Shown: positions 1 to 11,778, numbered from the stretch's first letter. The stretch: 64,000 nucleotides of DNA from Ramazzottius varieornatus (GCA_001949185.1 BDGG01000003.1:3083158-3147157); one strand, 5' to 3'. Translations and numbers: made by a program. The notes: generated by a model from the letters alone, not told the origin.

Positions 1-98
1 GGTGGAACCGCAATCCGCAAGAGATCTTCCCATTTGATGTTCCTAACCGCCGGAGGCACACGGACCGTGGGCAGACCTTGACCTGATCCGTAGCACAT
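1..98 (-). CDS. Possible 5' end of a secreted protein gene running off the left edge
   Basis: On the minus strand an open frame runs off the left edge of the window. From the ATG at 96-98 it begins MCYGSGQGLPTVRVPP and continues with a protein-like stretch ending KWEDLLRIAVP. The in-frame sequence upstream is hydrophobic (KLILLIWM), so the true start of a signal peptide may lie further upstream or in another exon. No family is recognised and only about 30 residues are visible. It could be a chance frame. Confidence 0.2.
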   Translation of the reverse strand, partial: MCYGSGQGLPTVRVPPAVRNIKWEDLLRIAVP

Positions 99-688
99 CC
101 AGATCAAAAGAATCAATTTGTGAGAAGGTGCACGCAGTTTACTTAATTACCGCCTGAGACAAAATTATTGACCACTGGCCGAAAGCGGCAGCTGCCAGCT
201 GAGGCTGAGCACTTAAACTAATCAATCGATGCGCGACCGCTCTCGGCCGGTGGCCGGTAATTTTGTCCCGGCCGATAACTAAAATTGCGTGTACCCACGT
301 CACTGAAGCCCGCGTCCACCTGATAGGAAGCTGAGTTGATTCCAAACGTTGATTTGGTCGTCTGCCAGGCTCTGCGTGAATCCTTATTATTTTTTGTCCT
401 TCGATCTCCATTCTCCATCTCCAAAAGCTCTTCCCTTCTGTCATTTGGTTGCTTCCGGAGCCACTTTGGAGCAGTCTACATAGACGAATAGTAGTTCAGA
501 AGTCAACGTAAGCATCATTGGAGCGCGCAGCCAGAGTGGGGAGCAGAGGACCTTAGCCACTTGAACTGTTTCACTGGGGACGCTCACTAGTTCTGATCTG
601 GTGAGTGACGAGGATGTGCGGACCATCTCTCAGTATTGCTCCGTAGTCAGCAGCCATTCCTGTAGGGTTTCCTGAAAATTTTCTGAAC
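99..688. other. Intergenic; no gene recognised
   Basis: Several overlapping short open frames occur on both strands, none with a recognisable domain or a consistent splice pattern. The right end presumably contains the ETFRF1 promoter and 5' UTR. Confidence 0.5.
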
Positions 689-1025
689 ATGTCGGGCAAA
701 CTAAGATCGCGCGTTATCAATCTGTACAAGCAGGTGAGCAAATTGTCACTGATCTGGAAGACTGATTCATCTATCTGACAGTGGTTCATCCTTTTAGCTG
801 CATTATATGGGAAAAGAATACCCGAAAGGCGCAGACTTCTTCCATACACGACTAAAGAAAGCATTCTTGAAGAACAAAGATGTTGAAGATCCTAAAGCGA
901 TCGAAAAGCTAATCGCACGCGGTGAATATGTCATCAAGGAGATCGAAGCGCTCTACATGCTGAGGAAATATCGCTCATTGAAAAAGTCCTATTATCCTGA
1001 TGAAAAACCTGCTCAAACCTCATAG
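689..1025 (+). CDS. ETFRF1: Electron transfer flavoprotein regulatory factor 1 (LYRM5)
   Basis: Small mitochondrial LYR-motif protein that, in mammals, binds electron transfer flavoprotein and removes its FAD, tuning fatty-acid and amino-acid oxidation. Two exons are visible: 689-733 ([15 protein letters not shown], containing the L-Y-K/R motif) and 798-1025, joined in phase 0 over a 64-bp GT..AG intron. The product is 90 residues, the same length as the vertebrate protein. Hallmark stretches are [18 protein letters not shown] and [12 protein letters not shown], near-identical in spacing to the family. No cleavable targeting peptide is obvious, as usual for LYR proteins. It stands alone on the plus strand, upstream of a convergent mitochondrial ribosomal protein gene. 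Confidence 0.93.
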
Positions 1026-2171
1026 AGTGTACGTTAACGCACTCGGATCCTCCTGATCTTGGGACCGATGTATGCTGCTCAGCCTTTTACGACAGATCGA
1101 CTCACCTTGTGGATGTTCTTGGCTTTCTGTGTCGCGTCCGAGATTTGGACATCCTCCACGAGTTGTGCTAGCTGATGACGTCGTCGCTCTTGGCTCTTCT
1201 TTTAACTTCCGTTTCCATAAGCTTGCCCTTCTATTTTTGCCGGTCTTCAGCAAATTCCGTAGACCGTACCTGGAAACATCAATCACGATGCGAAACCGCA
1301 ATCTAAAAGTTTTCCATGGATTTTTATACTACTCGTATATGATCCTTGACTCCCTGTCAGCATCCACCGGCAGTCCGGCAGTTTCTTTGTTCATACAGTC
1401 CGGGTCCCAGTCCGATCTCGATTAAGTCCTGTGTTAAATCCAAAATGTTGATCCAAGACACGGAGGATGCAATGTCCAGGGAAGAGTCAAAAGACTCAGA
1501 GGACTTGCATCTCGCACCAAAAGATGACTCGACGTTGAAGACCGCTCGTCCGATAGATGAATAATGATCTTGGTTTGCTTACCGTTGATTGATGGTTATA
1601 AATGTAGACAAATGGCACGTGATATCACCAAATGTTACCTTGTGTTAATGTCTGACCGGAAATGACCAGGACCTACCTGCGTCCTGATCCACGAATCTGG
1701 AAGGGCCTAATTAAGTAAATCTTTCTGCTTACTACCCAAAGGACAAGTGATCCAAAAACCATATTGTACAGTCCTCGATCCATGAAGCGTTTTACGGGTT
1801 AAGATCGTTGCTTGGTCTTGCTTTAGCCCACGTTCAAGTCGAAGACCCTGGTTTGCCCAAGTTATTTTCGATCCGCGATCAAACTGCTTTTTTATAGCAC
1901 TACGAAAAGACTGCCACCAGCTCAGACTGATCAGCTTAGATATCTAGAGTAACTGAAACTCAAGCCGCGCTCGGACCAAAACAAAATTTACAAAACCATA
2001 CGGGCAGCATGCTGAATCCGTTAAGATGTCGCCGTCGATTCCGAACGATTGAAAGGGTTTAACCTAGCTGTCCACGACTTCCTACAATAGAAACGATGTA
2101 CAGGTAATCATCGCATATTGTGTCGTAGGGTTACTGAGTATGCAAAATCAGCAGAAACGAAGGTCGTATAC
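1026..2171. other. Intergenic between convergent ETFRF1 and MRPL28; no gene recognised
   Basis: Open frames occur at 1072-1425 (+) and 1020-1301 (-) over the same DNA, so at most one can be real. On the minus strand, exon-like sequence with a splice donor near 1104 (complement of a GTGAGT) is visible, but no family can be named. The remainder, about 1600-2170, shows no sustained coding signal. Confidence 0.4.
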
Positions 2172-3390
2172 TTACTCCGGTAGGGCTTCGCCGGATTCTT
2201 TGTGGCCTGCAACGGAAAACAGATGTTCAAGTCATGTCCACAAGTTCAACAGTATAAACTGCAACAGAATACTGTACACACTTACGATGGAGTTCGAGGA
2301 GCAACTGTTCTCTGAAAATATGTTTCAACGGCACAGGGTCCCGCTGTTGTTCCCTGTTGTACTTCCTTTCAGCTTGCGCCAACGTTAGGCCTGTCCATTC
2401 CGCTATTTCAAGCTGGAAACGTTCACATCTCTAAGCAGTGAATAGTGAGACGTAGGCGAGCTAAAAACATAACCGCTTGATAAGAACGTACCGGAACTAC
2501 ATATTCCTTGTATTTTTCAAGTAGGGATTTTGTCTTCTCCGGGTCTCCTGGGTACATTTCGCCCTTTGCAAGAGCCACTAGCATCTCACGTTTCAGTCGC
2601 ATACCGAGCTTCGATGCTAGGTCCACTTGATGAGTCTACCAAAAACAAGAAGTAAATGTTAGGCCAGAACACGCGCAAAGACTTTCTTGCATGAGTACCC
2701 TTAGTATATAATGATCAAAGCCCTTGGCGTCATCGATCAGATCCAAGGTCCGCCTCGTAACGATGGTCAGCATGTGCTTGTCCAAGATTTCGCTATACAG
2801 TGTCACCTGTGAAAGCTTTGGCCACCACCACCTGCAGTTTCTACGGAAAGCAAAAAAACGCATAATTATGTAGGAAAGCATGGGCAGGTAGAACGAAATC
2901 ACTCGGTGTTCGCTGTTCCACGAACTACAGTCCTTACACGCACAAGGCTAGTAATACATACTTGGGCCGGAAACCTTTGCTTTTCTCGGGCATCGTATAT
3001 CCTCTGATGAAGCCTTCTCCTCCCCATAATCCGTATTCCGCCTCGGGTGGGAAGTATGGCTCGATCGGGTGTGTGTCTTCAATCCTCACTCTGTAACGGA
3101 GAGGTTCCGAATGATAAGCCAATAAAAAAAGATAGGCCTTCACGGTAAGGCTGCACCGAAGGGCTTAGCGCTTACATCTTTCCAAGCTCTGGGTCGTATT
3201 CATACGGTACTTCGACAGGTTTGTAGTGAACCGGGATGGGCGTCCTTGTTCTAGCTTCCATATATGCTTTCTTATAATGCTCCGGAAGCTTGTCAAAGCC
3301 TTGAGGGTTGTCGATAAAAGGCTTAAAATTTCTGTCCATGATCTGCCGCGATCTTGTTAAGTTGGTTCTGAGCCACCACGGAACCCTCAT
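2172..3390 (-). CDS. MRPL28: Mitochondrial large ribosomal subunit protein bL28m (MRPL28)
   Basis: Structural protein of the mitochondrial 39S subunit. Six exons are joined in consistent phase on the minus strand. The ATG at 3388-3390 gives MRVPWWLRTNL; the next exon has IEDTHPIEPYFPPEAEYGLW, then the family core TLYSEILDKHMLTIVTRRTL, DLIDDAKGFDHYIL and ASKLGMRLKREMLVALAKGE. Near 2340-2410 comes IAEWTGLTLAQAE and DPVPLKHIF, matching the metazoan C-terminus. The last exon ends in a TAA at 2172-2174. An in-frame GTG nine bases upstream is not needed as a start. The gene is divergent from VPS52, with about 585 bp between start codons, and convergent with ETFRF1. Confidence 0.92.
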
Positions 3391-3975
3391 CTTGCCCACC
3401 GGTTATTGTAATTCTGCAAAGAAATCAAAAATCAGCTTTCAGTTTTGAATTATTCGAACTTCGAAGGCACGAATGGACCCTCACGGAACTTTCTGGGACA
3501 TTATCATCCCTATGTACCTGTCGTTGCCAACGATGCTGAAACCTGATCCACAATTCTCCGCGCAGGTGGTAACGGTTATACAGAAGGAAGACCTCCAGAA
3601 GTGAGATAACTTTGTAGCCGGAAGTTGGACTACACCACAGATCACAAAATCCAGAATTCCATTTCCGGCAAGGCGACAAAGTTGACGATTTAGGGCTGCG
3701 TCACGAAAGGGAGATTGCGATTTCTCCAGGAGGAGAAAATAAATCAGCCAATCATTCGTCATACAGTATAAGTTTGTGTTTACGTTTGTCTGTTTTCCAC
3801 GTTGATTAGAAAAATACATCCGTGGCTACTTAAGTTAGAACGGAGACCGCATCCGCCGCCCACACTGCATGGTAGATCGAGGTTTCATTTTCAGACTCTG
3901 TTTCAGATGGTCTTCTGCATGTTGTCCATCCCGCTGTATGCAGCCGGTTCGTTCTAGATCTATTGTCGTAGGACG
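3391..3975. promoter_or_regulatory. Divergent promoter region MRPL28 / VPS52
   Basis: The 585 bp between the two start codons must hold the promoters of both genes. No TATA box or other core element is convincing. Short open frames on the minus strand (3425-3819) have no recognisable content. Function is inferred only from gene orientation. Confidence 0.5.
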
Positions 3976-6900
3976 ATGGATATCCAGTCGAAGCCAGGAG
4001 TCGATCCCCATCCCGATCCCAGCATCGACGTGGACACCTTCACGAGGACCAAAGCTGGAAATTCCAAAGACATTCTTCTCGACGAAACTACTGGTAGACG
4101 TCTCTCGGACATCACGGATGGTCGACCGGAAGATGATTTTGATAAGCAGCTCTTCTACGATCTCAGTATCTTCGACGATGTGGACAGCAAGATGAAGGAA
4201 AACTTGGATAACGAACTCGTGAAGACTGCCCTAGATCAAGTAAGTAAAAGTGCTCCTTACACCGATGAGGGGGATGAAGTTGTACGGCGTTTTGTGCCGT
4301 AGGGAATCGATATGCGGGATTACGTGGCCGATGTGGAAGCCGAGCTGAAAAGAGTGGAAGACTTCGCTCTGAATGATTACATCGCCGAAGCAGCCAACAT
4401 CGCCTCTCTTCACTACCAGATCAAGTCTTGCGATTCCGCTTTAGGTCTCATCGAAGACATGCTGACTTCCTTCAAGACCAACCTGGGGAATATCAGTACG
4501 GAAATTCGTTGGTTGCAGCAGCAGTCCGCCAATATGAGCGTTAAGCTCAAGAATCGTCAAGCAGTGCGGAGTGAACTGAGTCAATACATCAACGAGTTGG
4601 CTGTTCCTGAATCCATGATCCGCTGCATCGTCGAGAGCTCCGTGACCGACCAGGCCTTTGTGGAACAGTTACACGAACTCAACCATAAGATAGGTTTCGC
4701 GAAGCAGCAAGCATTCCAAGACGCTCGCTCAGCACAAGATGTCCGCGATGTGCTGCTGAAGTTACGCGTGAAAGCAACGGCGAAGATACGCGACTACCTT
4801 CTACAGAAAATCCAGCAGTTCAAGAAACCCATGACAAACTACCAGATGGCTCAGAATGCCATGTTAAAGTTCAGGTTCTTCTATGAATTCCTCCTGAACA
4901 CCGAGAGAGAGATCGCGAGAGAGGCGAAAGACAGCTATCTGGAAACGACCAGTAAGATATTCTATTCGTACTTCAAACACTACTGGTCGCGGTTGATTAA
5001 ACTACAGCTGGAAGACCTTCCGACGAAAGACGACCTCATCGGAGTGGATGAATCCGCGAAGCGTGGACTCTTCTTCTCGACGGTTCAGCCCAAGATCCGC
5101 GCACCTGTGTTCTCTTTAGGCGAACGAGCGATGATCCTACTTCCGGTCAACCTCGAAGGAGCCGTCATAGTTCCACATACGTCTTCTCAATCGAACCAAC
5201 GCTACCCGTTCGAAGTGCTGTTCCGCAGCATGCATTGGGCGTTGGTAGACAACGCTAGCAGGGAATATCTGTTCATCATAGATTTTTTCATGTTGAGTGG
5301 TCAAGCTGCACAGGATTTGTTCAATGAGATATGGGGAAAGACGATGTTGGTATTGCTGAAGAACCTGGAAGAATTCGTGGTGACTAGCTACGACTCCATT
5401 GGACTGTACTTGTGCCTGCAGATTACCCAAAAGTACAGGGAGCTTCTGGACAAACGTGGAGTGACCGCGTTGGAACCGTACTTCGAAGCAGTGACGCAGA
5501 TTGTCCTACCGAGACTGGAGTATGTCCTGGACCTCAACGTGCAAAGTCTTCGCGCTGCAGATCCTTCAGCATTCAAGATCACTAGTCAGCCTCATTACAT
5601 CACTCGACGGTATGCGGAACTGTTGGCTGCCGTCTTGGTCTTGAAAAATCAAGGTCCGTATTTTCCAGCCTTTTTCGCAGAAATTTCGCTGAAAAAACCG
5701 AAATCTTCGGCCAGGATTTGGCCAATTTGAAGCATGCCAAAGCTCGTTCTTGCGCGTTAATGGAGAGCTCGCCCAAGATCGCAAACAAACTCGACCAAAC
5801 CGTTTTCTCTAGTTCGTAACGACAGCAGCTAGGTGCGTGCGTCACTTTGGAGATGAATGCTGTGGAGTTCTCTTTGCCGTGCTTTCAGTTCTGCTTGGGT
5901 TAATCGAGGGCTATTAAAGTTTTTTTCATGTTGTTTTTTTACCACAGTTTAATCATCATGATACAGGGACGGTTCGCCTCTTGAGTATTCATTGAGGTTT
6001 GGCATTAATCATGATCATCGTTTGGCTCTGTTTTCCACAGGCCCCGACTATCCAAAAGTGACAGCGTCGATTAGGCAGCTACAGATGGAAATGGATAGTT
6101 TGATCATGAGAATGGCGGCTGAGTTCTCCGACCGGAAGTTCCAGCTGATCTTCATGATCAACAATTACGACACCATCTGGACAGTGGTCCAAGAACACAC
6201 GCAGGAAGACTCGAGGGAGATGGAAACACTTCGCGGAACCTTGGCGCAACGAGTTAATGACTTTGTCGAGCAGCTACTGTGGCCCTACTTCGGTCCAATG
6301 ATCGAGTTCATCAAACACAGCGAAGCTGCCATGGAAAGGAACTTGGCAGACACCATCAAGGCCGATGAGAGTATGTCGTGTTATGAATGGTTGATTCAAG
6401 GATTGACAATGTGATGGTTGTTTCTGCTTGTAGAAAAGATTGGATCCCTCGTTCGAAGCTTTAATACCAACTGGAAGAAAGCCATGGACGAAATCAACGC
6501 GGAAATCATGCGGACGTTTAGTAATTTCAAACAGGGAACCAGCATTCTACAGGTAAGCGCAACATACAGGGTGCTTCCGCCAAGTGACTACCACCTGGAA
6601 CTTTAGCGCAGAAAAAATCCGATCGTTCGTTTCCGTCTCGCTCCCTCACTCATTTTGCACAAATTTTCACGTTGATTTCCTTGGGACATAGCTTATTCGC
6701 ATACATTGAACCGTGGGTTGGAAAAAGTTGGTTAATATGACTTCCGGTGAGAAAGACTGTTCAGCATGCACGAGACGGGCTTTGTGGACTTCGTGTATAA
6801 GTACTGAACATCATTCTGCTTTTAACGGACTTGAAACTATCTGAGATCTTACTGAAAATTGCGAAAGTTCGTAGGAATGTCAGACAAGACTTACAAATGA

Positions 6901-8553
6901 ATTAAAACCGGTGGTTTTGCTGGTTTTGCCGGGAAACCACACCTCGTGACAAAAATCGTAACTTACGCTCTGAACCAAAAACTCGGAATTACTACTACTG
7001 CCCATGTAGACCCGTCTTTGTATTAACTCCTGTTACTATTGACACCGCGAGCCCTCTTCAGAACGCTGGATAAAAAAATTTCGAATCTGCGTCTAAAGCT
7101 GAAAAAGTTGTCGATTCAAGCGAATTCATTTTTGCGGAAAGTCTTCCTGCACTTATGCTCTGCTCAATGTACTCAAAGAAGTTCTCGTTACATATAGCCC
7201 ATGAAGTCAGCTACCGCTTCATGCTGTTACTTGCCGATGAAAAATTGAAACCATTTCGAGAAACTTTGTTTTCTGGCGTACACCATATATTTCGGCACGA
7301 TTTTATTAAATTTGTTGTATCATTCAATCGACGAGCGGTACGATGACACAGCATATTCCTTGCGCGAGCTGAACTAACTTAAAGTTGAACAATTTCCAAT
7401 GAGTAGTTTGGATGTAGAAGTGTTAATGACTTCGATACAATTCTTTGCTGAGGGAGAGAGAGAGAGAGCGAGCGAAAAGATCGCTCCGGAGCAGTTTCCT
7501 GTATGGGCGACGGATAAGTGAATAAGTAATTCGCGGGGCGGCACCCTAACTGGTACTGTTGCCGCCGAGGGAGGCTAGAAGGGAAGAAAACGGGAACTGG
7601 GATGATGGCAGCGCGTATCCCAAGTTCCCAACCATTGAATTACTCCGCTGTGACTCAGAATGCAATGCTATAGCCTTATCTTCTTTTGCGACCTACTTTC
7701 GCTTCTCCTCAGTCACATTCCATTCACAAGCTCATCTCCACTAATTTTGTACTTTGCCCATCACCGGGCAAAGTTCAGCAGAGGGGTTCAAACAAACACG
7801 AACAAAACCAGCTCCGGGACGACAGCTCGTGCCCAAAAATCCCATGTTAGACCACCTGAAGTGGTTTGACATGGGATAAGATGGGGTATCAAGTCACATG
7901 CAAGATTGTATTAGTAAGCTCCGCGAGCATTACGTAATAGCCTCACACTGTATCGGCGGCAAAAAATGTGCTCTCAATATCTTATAGCATACACTTTGGA
8001 TAGGTATCAAAACAGTAGGGTACTGTTTTGACCTATACTATAGTATAGACCAAAAAAGTACTCTACTGTTTTGAGAGCACGTTTACTTATGCACTTATCC
8101 GCCGCCCATATTTCTGCCTGCACCTTCCCCAGTCTCGGGTCGAGTTTTGACTTCCCATAGACATTTTCGGAGGCCAACTGGCCAAGTTATCTTTCAAAGG
8201 TGGCAAAAGGAGTGTTTAATCAACGAAAAAAAGTCGCGAGGACGAACACACGCTTGTTTGAAAGAGCCATGAAAATTGCAAGATGGTAGTCACTTGGCGG
8301 AAACACCCTATAATTTTCAAGTTTATTTGCAACTGTTGATCTAACTATTACCTATTCACCTTCTCACATTTGATGTGAGTTCTTAATTCCGACTTAATCT
8401 TGGTAGACCGCCCTGACACATCTTGTGCAATATTACCACAGACTGCACAAGATTTTGTCCTTGCCACAGTTCAAGAATCTTTCTGTCCGTGGTGAACTTA
8501 TCAATCTTCACCATCTGATGGTGGAGGTCAAAAAGTATAAAACTACTTTCTAG
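3976..8553 (+). CDS. VPS52: VPS52, subunit of the GARP/EARP tethering complexes
   Basis: Tethering-complex subunit for endosome-to-Golgi (GARP) and recycling-endosome (EARP) vesicles. Five exons are in phase: 3976-4239, 4303-5653, 6041-6370, 6434-6552 and 8407-8553. The product is 736 residues, against about 720 in vertebrates. Diagnostic blocks are NIASLHYQIKSCD, IRWLQQQSANM, KLKNRQAVRSEL, LRVKATAKIRDY, KPMTNYQMAQNAMLKFRFFY, PHYITRRYAELLAA and FSNFKQGTSILQ. The C-terminus ends GELINLHHLMVEVKKYK, coded by the far exon and stopping with TAG at 8551. Coiled coil is expected in the N-terminal half. The last intron is 1.85 kb, far longer than the others, because a transposon (6567-8310) sits inside it. 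Because the acceptor of the last exon lies 97 bp beyond the element, splicing should be intact. Confidence 0.95.
6567..8310. mobile_element. Tc1/mariner-like element without recognisable transposase, in VPS52 intron 4
   Basis: The left end at 6567 reads CAGGGTGCTTCCGCCAAGTG and continues to about 28 bp. The complement of the right end at 8310 reads TAGGGTGTTTCCGCCAAGTG. Both ends are flanked by TA (6565-6566 and 8311-8312), the target duplication of the Tc1/mariner superfamily. The 1744-bp interior has only short open frames (such as 7155-7346) with no DDE motif visible, so it is non-autonomous or decayed. It contains a GA-rich tract near 7450-7480 and nested inverted repeats: 7515-7535 resembles the complement of 8085-8105, with a separate palindrome at 7968-8080. 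Confidence 0.8.
7968..8080. repeat. Nested 113-bp palindrome
   Basis: The ends are perfect 10-bp inverted repeats, GTGCTCTCAA at 7968-7977 and TTGAGAGCAC at 8071-8080. The interior has a further hairpin (ATCAAAACAGTA facing TACTGTTTTGA). This looks like a miniature element inserted within the larger intronic transposon. Confidence 0.6.
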
Positions 8554-9049
8554 TGCTTTGACAAATCTGTTATATTGTTGTTGAAAACATCCGGTTTTTT
8601 TCCTGTGATATGAATTGTAAGTTATCTTCTATCTTGTGCTGGCTGATCATGGATAGTAAACAACGAGAACATTTCATTATGTGGTATATCATGTAGAATG
8701 GTTTAATCTAGTTCCGGTGGTTGGTCTCTCTTGTATATTCCGCAAGCTTAGTCAGGTGACAACCTTTTGGTATGTTGGAGACTGATTAATCCATTATGAG
8801 GTTGGGATTTCTCGGTATTTCTCGGTATCTTCTAACCGATAAGAAATAATATTGTCTTCGTTGACATTACCTGACACTGTAGTTAGACCGGGACTGCTCG
8901 ACCCTTCAACACCTCGAACTTGCGGGAGGTGTGACAAGAATGTGCCAGAGCTCCATAACTGACTGCACGTTGGTTATCTGTACAGCTAGTTCTTTGGGTA
9001 GCGAATCCGGATGACGATCCAGGTCGTGCCATTCGGATAGGCTGCCGCG
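8554..9049. other. Intergenic; 3' UTR of VPS52 and promoter of the EndoU gene
   Basis: No coding signal is seen on either strand. The duplicated words 'ctcggtat' near 8810-8830 are the only local repetition. Confidence 0.5.
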
Positions 9050-10425
9050 ATGACTTGTACCATCGTGTTTTGTCTGGTTTCGACCGTCTTGCTCTTTCTC
9101 CTGACGGCTGATGCCGCACCACGAGCCAGACATGGGAAGAAGGGACTGAATTTCAACCCAAAATGGGCTCCGGTTTACCACCCAAGTATGTGTTTCCCAT
9201 TCCGTCGCTTGCTCAGTTCTTTTTGAAATATTTTTTTAAGTAGAAATCTACCGTGGACAGGGAGGTTTCTACCCGCCACGCGCGAAGGGACATAAATTTG
9301 CCCCCACACCCGATTACTCAGCTGTGATGCAAAGAATGTGGGATCTGGATAGGCATGGCATGACTTCAGCCTCGATGCAGCTGGCATTCCAAGGAAACAC
9401 GACAACTTCATCGACGATCGACCATGCACCGGATAGGTAAGTCTGGAAAATTCTATGGATAATTTCTTTTTGGAGTCTGTTATTGTCTTTCTCATGCTGA
9501 CTGCACCGCTGTTATCGTAGGTTGTTCGCGTATGTTGATGAGGACGTTCTGCTATCGTTTACCACCGTCACGGCGTTTCTGGCGTTGACGGATAACTACA
9601 TCGATCAGTCGGGGATTGAAGAGACTGAAACTGAAGAAGAAACTGAGGAAATCGACCATTTCCTCGACCTGGTTATCGAGACAGATGTCATGAAAGAAGC
9701 GCACCGGTTCCTTCGCGAAAAGTGTGAGCTGCAGTTTACTTCAAAGCCTTTTTGCATGGGCTTTATGATGTGAAGTCTGATATTTTCCAGCGCCCTCTAC
9801 GCCATCTATGGGAGAACCCTTCAAGAACTTACTCAAGGAAATCTGGTTCTCGCTCTATCCTCGTTCGAAGAACTTCAGTCAGCCCTTCGATTCGTCCGGG
9901 TTCGAACACGTTTTCATTGGGGATTCTAAAGCCAAACAAAGATCTGTCGGAGGCCTCCACAACTGGATTCGAGCTTACTACCTGGAAAAAGACGGCATCT
10001 TTGACTACACTGGGTACATCGACAATATCACCGCAGTTCCACCGGTAAACTCACAGCGAAATAAACGCGAAGAAAGCCTAAACATATTACACCTTTTTGT
10101 TTTCGTTTAGGGTCGCTATGTTGCTGGAGCACGATACCGAGCCTACCACAACTACTGGAAGCAGCCTTTCTCCTCCTTCTTTTTCGGTGAGTGATACTAG
10201 ACTTTCTTTTCTTAAGGAGATTACGCATGATTATAGGCGCTTAGCTTCCGGGTGTCCGTAGGTTCCTCACCGGAATTTGATTTGGCCTCTTTCACTTTGT
10301 GCCTTCTGCTCGAACCTAACAGGCAGTGTCGGTTTACGCTTCACAACGAACGATTATCAATTAGGAGCCTCAAGTATGGCTATGGCACCAATTACGTAGA
10401 AACCGCGTACCCGGATGTTACCTAA
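9050..10425 (+). CDS. Secreted EndoU-family (XendoU/placental protein 11) endoribonuclease
   Basis: Uridylate-specific RNase family that cuts RNA to 2',3'-cyclic phosphate ends, usually Mn2+-dependent. Six exons in consistent phase (9050-9185, 9244-9436, 9521-9723, 9791-10044, 10111-10186, 10262-10425) give 341 residues. Residues 1-24 form a hydrophobic signal peptide ending near LLTADA, so the enzyme is probably secreted. Family landmarks in order: LFAYVDEDVLLSFTTVTAF, an acidic E/T-rich loop, MKEAHRFL, IWFSLYP, then the two catalytic-histidine motifs SSGFEHVFIGD and LHNWIRAYYLEK. The C-terminal sheet has SPEFDLASFTLC and the closing YGYGTNYVETAYP. The N-terminal 100 residues after the signal, rich in G, Y and P, are not assigned to any domain. 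It lies between VPS52 and an unrecognised small gene, with no functional link evident. Confidence 0.9.
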
Positions 10426-10690
10426 AGTGACGGGGAAAGATCTTCTCTAATCTTGTTAACATTACTCTAGTTTTTCTCGGTATCACATCAATCGTTCCAC
10501 CGAACGATTGAATACGCAAGCAAGCATGCGTTCACCACGTTGTCCCTTGCTGATAGTGTAAGATTTCCCTTTTATGTGCTTCCCTTGAAAGAGCCTCCTG
10601 CTTTCGTTGAAACACCATAAGCAGAGAGGTATCGTATAAAGAATATTGAGTAAAGTGTCGCGCGGGTTAGGCTTCCTGAGTAAGGCATCC

Positions 10691-11778
10691 ATGAAGCAAG
10701 GCTTCCGGCATATAACTCAGGAGCTGATGGACCAGAACGGTCGCACCAACGTTTCATAGTTGGAAGGCCAGCTAAAGATCGCGCGAGATCGTTATCCTGA
10801 GTGGCGCACCGTTCCAGCCAATAACAATGAAAATGTGCACCACTTGGGATGACGTGCTTGTACGTCCGGCTTCCCATCATTGAAGACGATCTAGAGCAGG
10901 GAAAATCTGTATTAACATTACGTGTAATTTTTCAACTGCTCAGTTCGTTCGTGGAATATTCCAATGCCAAATGGACAATAGGGCGTGGTCGCGTGGGTCT
11001 ACACGCAATTCTCCGCAGCTTTTGCGGACCACACCAAGCTCCGGAAGACCTCAAAGGAGGTCATTGTGCGATTGTTAATGAATGACGTATACAAATCTCG
11101 ACTTGATGTTTCTCACGTGCCGGAGCTTCCTGAGGAAGATGATAATTATTACGGCTTGTCCCTAGGGTAAGCCTGGTTTGCCTGTCAAGATTACGTTACT
11201 TTAATCGAGGATTTCGTGAATGAGTTTCTTCTTGGATGAAAAATGGCTGTTTCGTGCGTATCATGTGTATCACGTCCCCATGAATAATGGATCGAGTTAG
11301 CCTCGCAAAGAGTTCGGAGATCGAATTAAACAAGATTTAAACGACCCCAAAAAGGATAATAAGGATAAAGTATAATTTTTCTGTTGAGCTTTCAGCTCTT
11401 ACTGAAATGCTCGGAGCTGGGACAGGAAAATCTGAAGATCGCAGTCCGCGTGAACGAACTCGCTGTGGGATCAGTTGTCCCGCATGTTCAGTCCGCTCTT
11501 AGGTGAGGCCCTAAAAGTTTTAAATATGGAAGAAAGCACGACTCATATATGCTGCAGTGTCAGCGGAAACCTTGGTGGTTCTTATGGTTATGAATGCATC
11601 CGTAGACTTACGTCATAAGTTATCAGTAGTTTATACGCAACGATACTGTCAGTCGTCCAAATCCTTCTTCATATTGTCAACCACATTCGCCGAAATTTAG
11701 GTCGGTTACCGGCAAGGTCGGGTTGCTTCTGGCAGGTCCCTTGTTCTGCAGAGGGACAGGCTCCCCCGCATGGGCTAA
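10691..11778 (+). CDS. Unrecognised small protein gene, about 133 residues, four exons
   Basis: I do not recognise the family. Four exons join in perfect phase: 10691-10750, 10982-11166, 11389-11502 and 11736-11778, ending MG-stop. The protein begins MKQGFRHITQELMDQNG, continues VVAWVYTQFSAAFADHTKLR, VIVRLLMNDVYKSRL and an acidic PELPEEDDNYYGL, and ends HVQSALRSLVLQRDRLPRMG. It has no signal peptide or clear membrane segment and looks largely helical. The frame stays open upstream of the ATG (GLGFLSKAS), so an earlier exon may exist. Intron 1 contains one copy of the dispersed palindrome. A faint resemblance to the C-terminal part of ECD/SGT1 proteins was considered and is too weak to name. 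Confidence 0.45.
10785..10860 (+). repeat. Dispersed palindrome (family A), copy 1
   Basis: Arms GAGATCGTTATCCTGAGTGG and a complementary right arm enclose a loop containing CCAGCCAATAACAATG. It lies in intron 1 of the unrecognised 133-residue gene. Strand is assigned by loop orientation. Confidence 0.8.

Noticed and set aside
1020-1425. Overlapping open frames after ETFRF1
   Set aside because: Plus and minus frames overlap. A minus exon with a donor near 1104 is possible, but no second exon or family could be matched.
3388-3399. Upstream GTG as the start of MRPL28
   Set aside because: A proper ATG follows nine bases later; non-ATG starts are not needed in this gene.
7450-7480. GA-rich simple repeat
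   Set aside because: A short low-complexity tract inside the intronic transposon with no further structure.
10691-11778. Identification of the 133-residue gene as ECD/SGT1
   Set aside because: Only a loose resemblance around the acidic segment; spacing of conserved positions does not fit.
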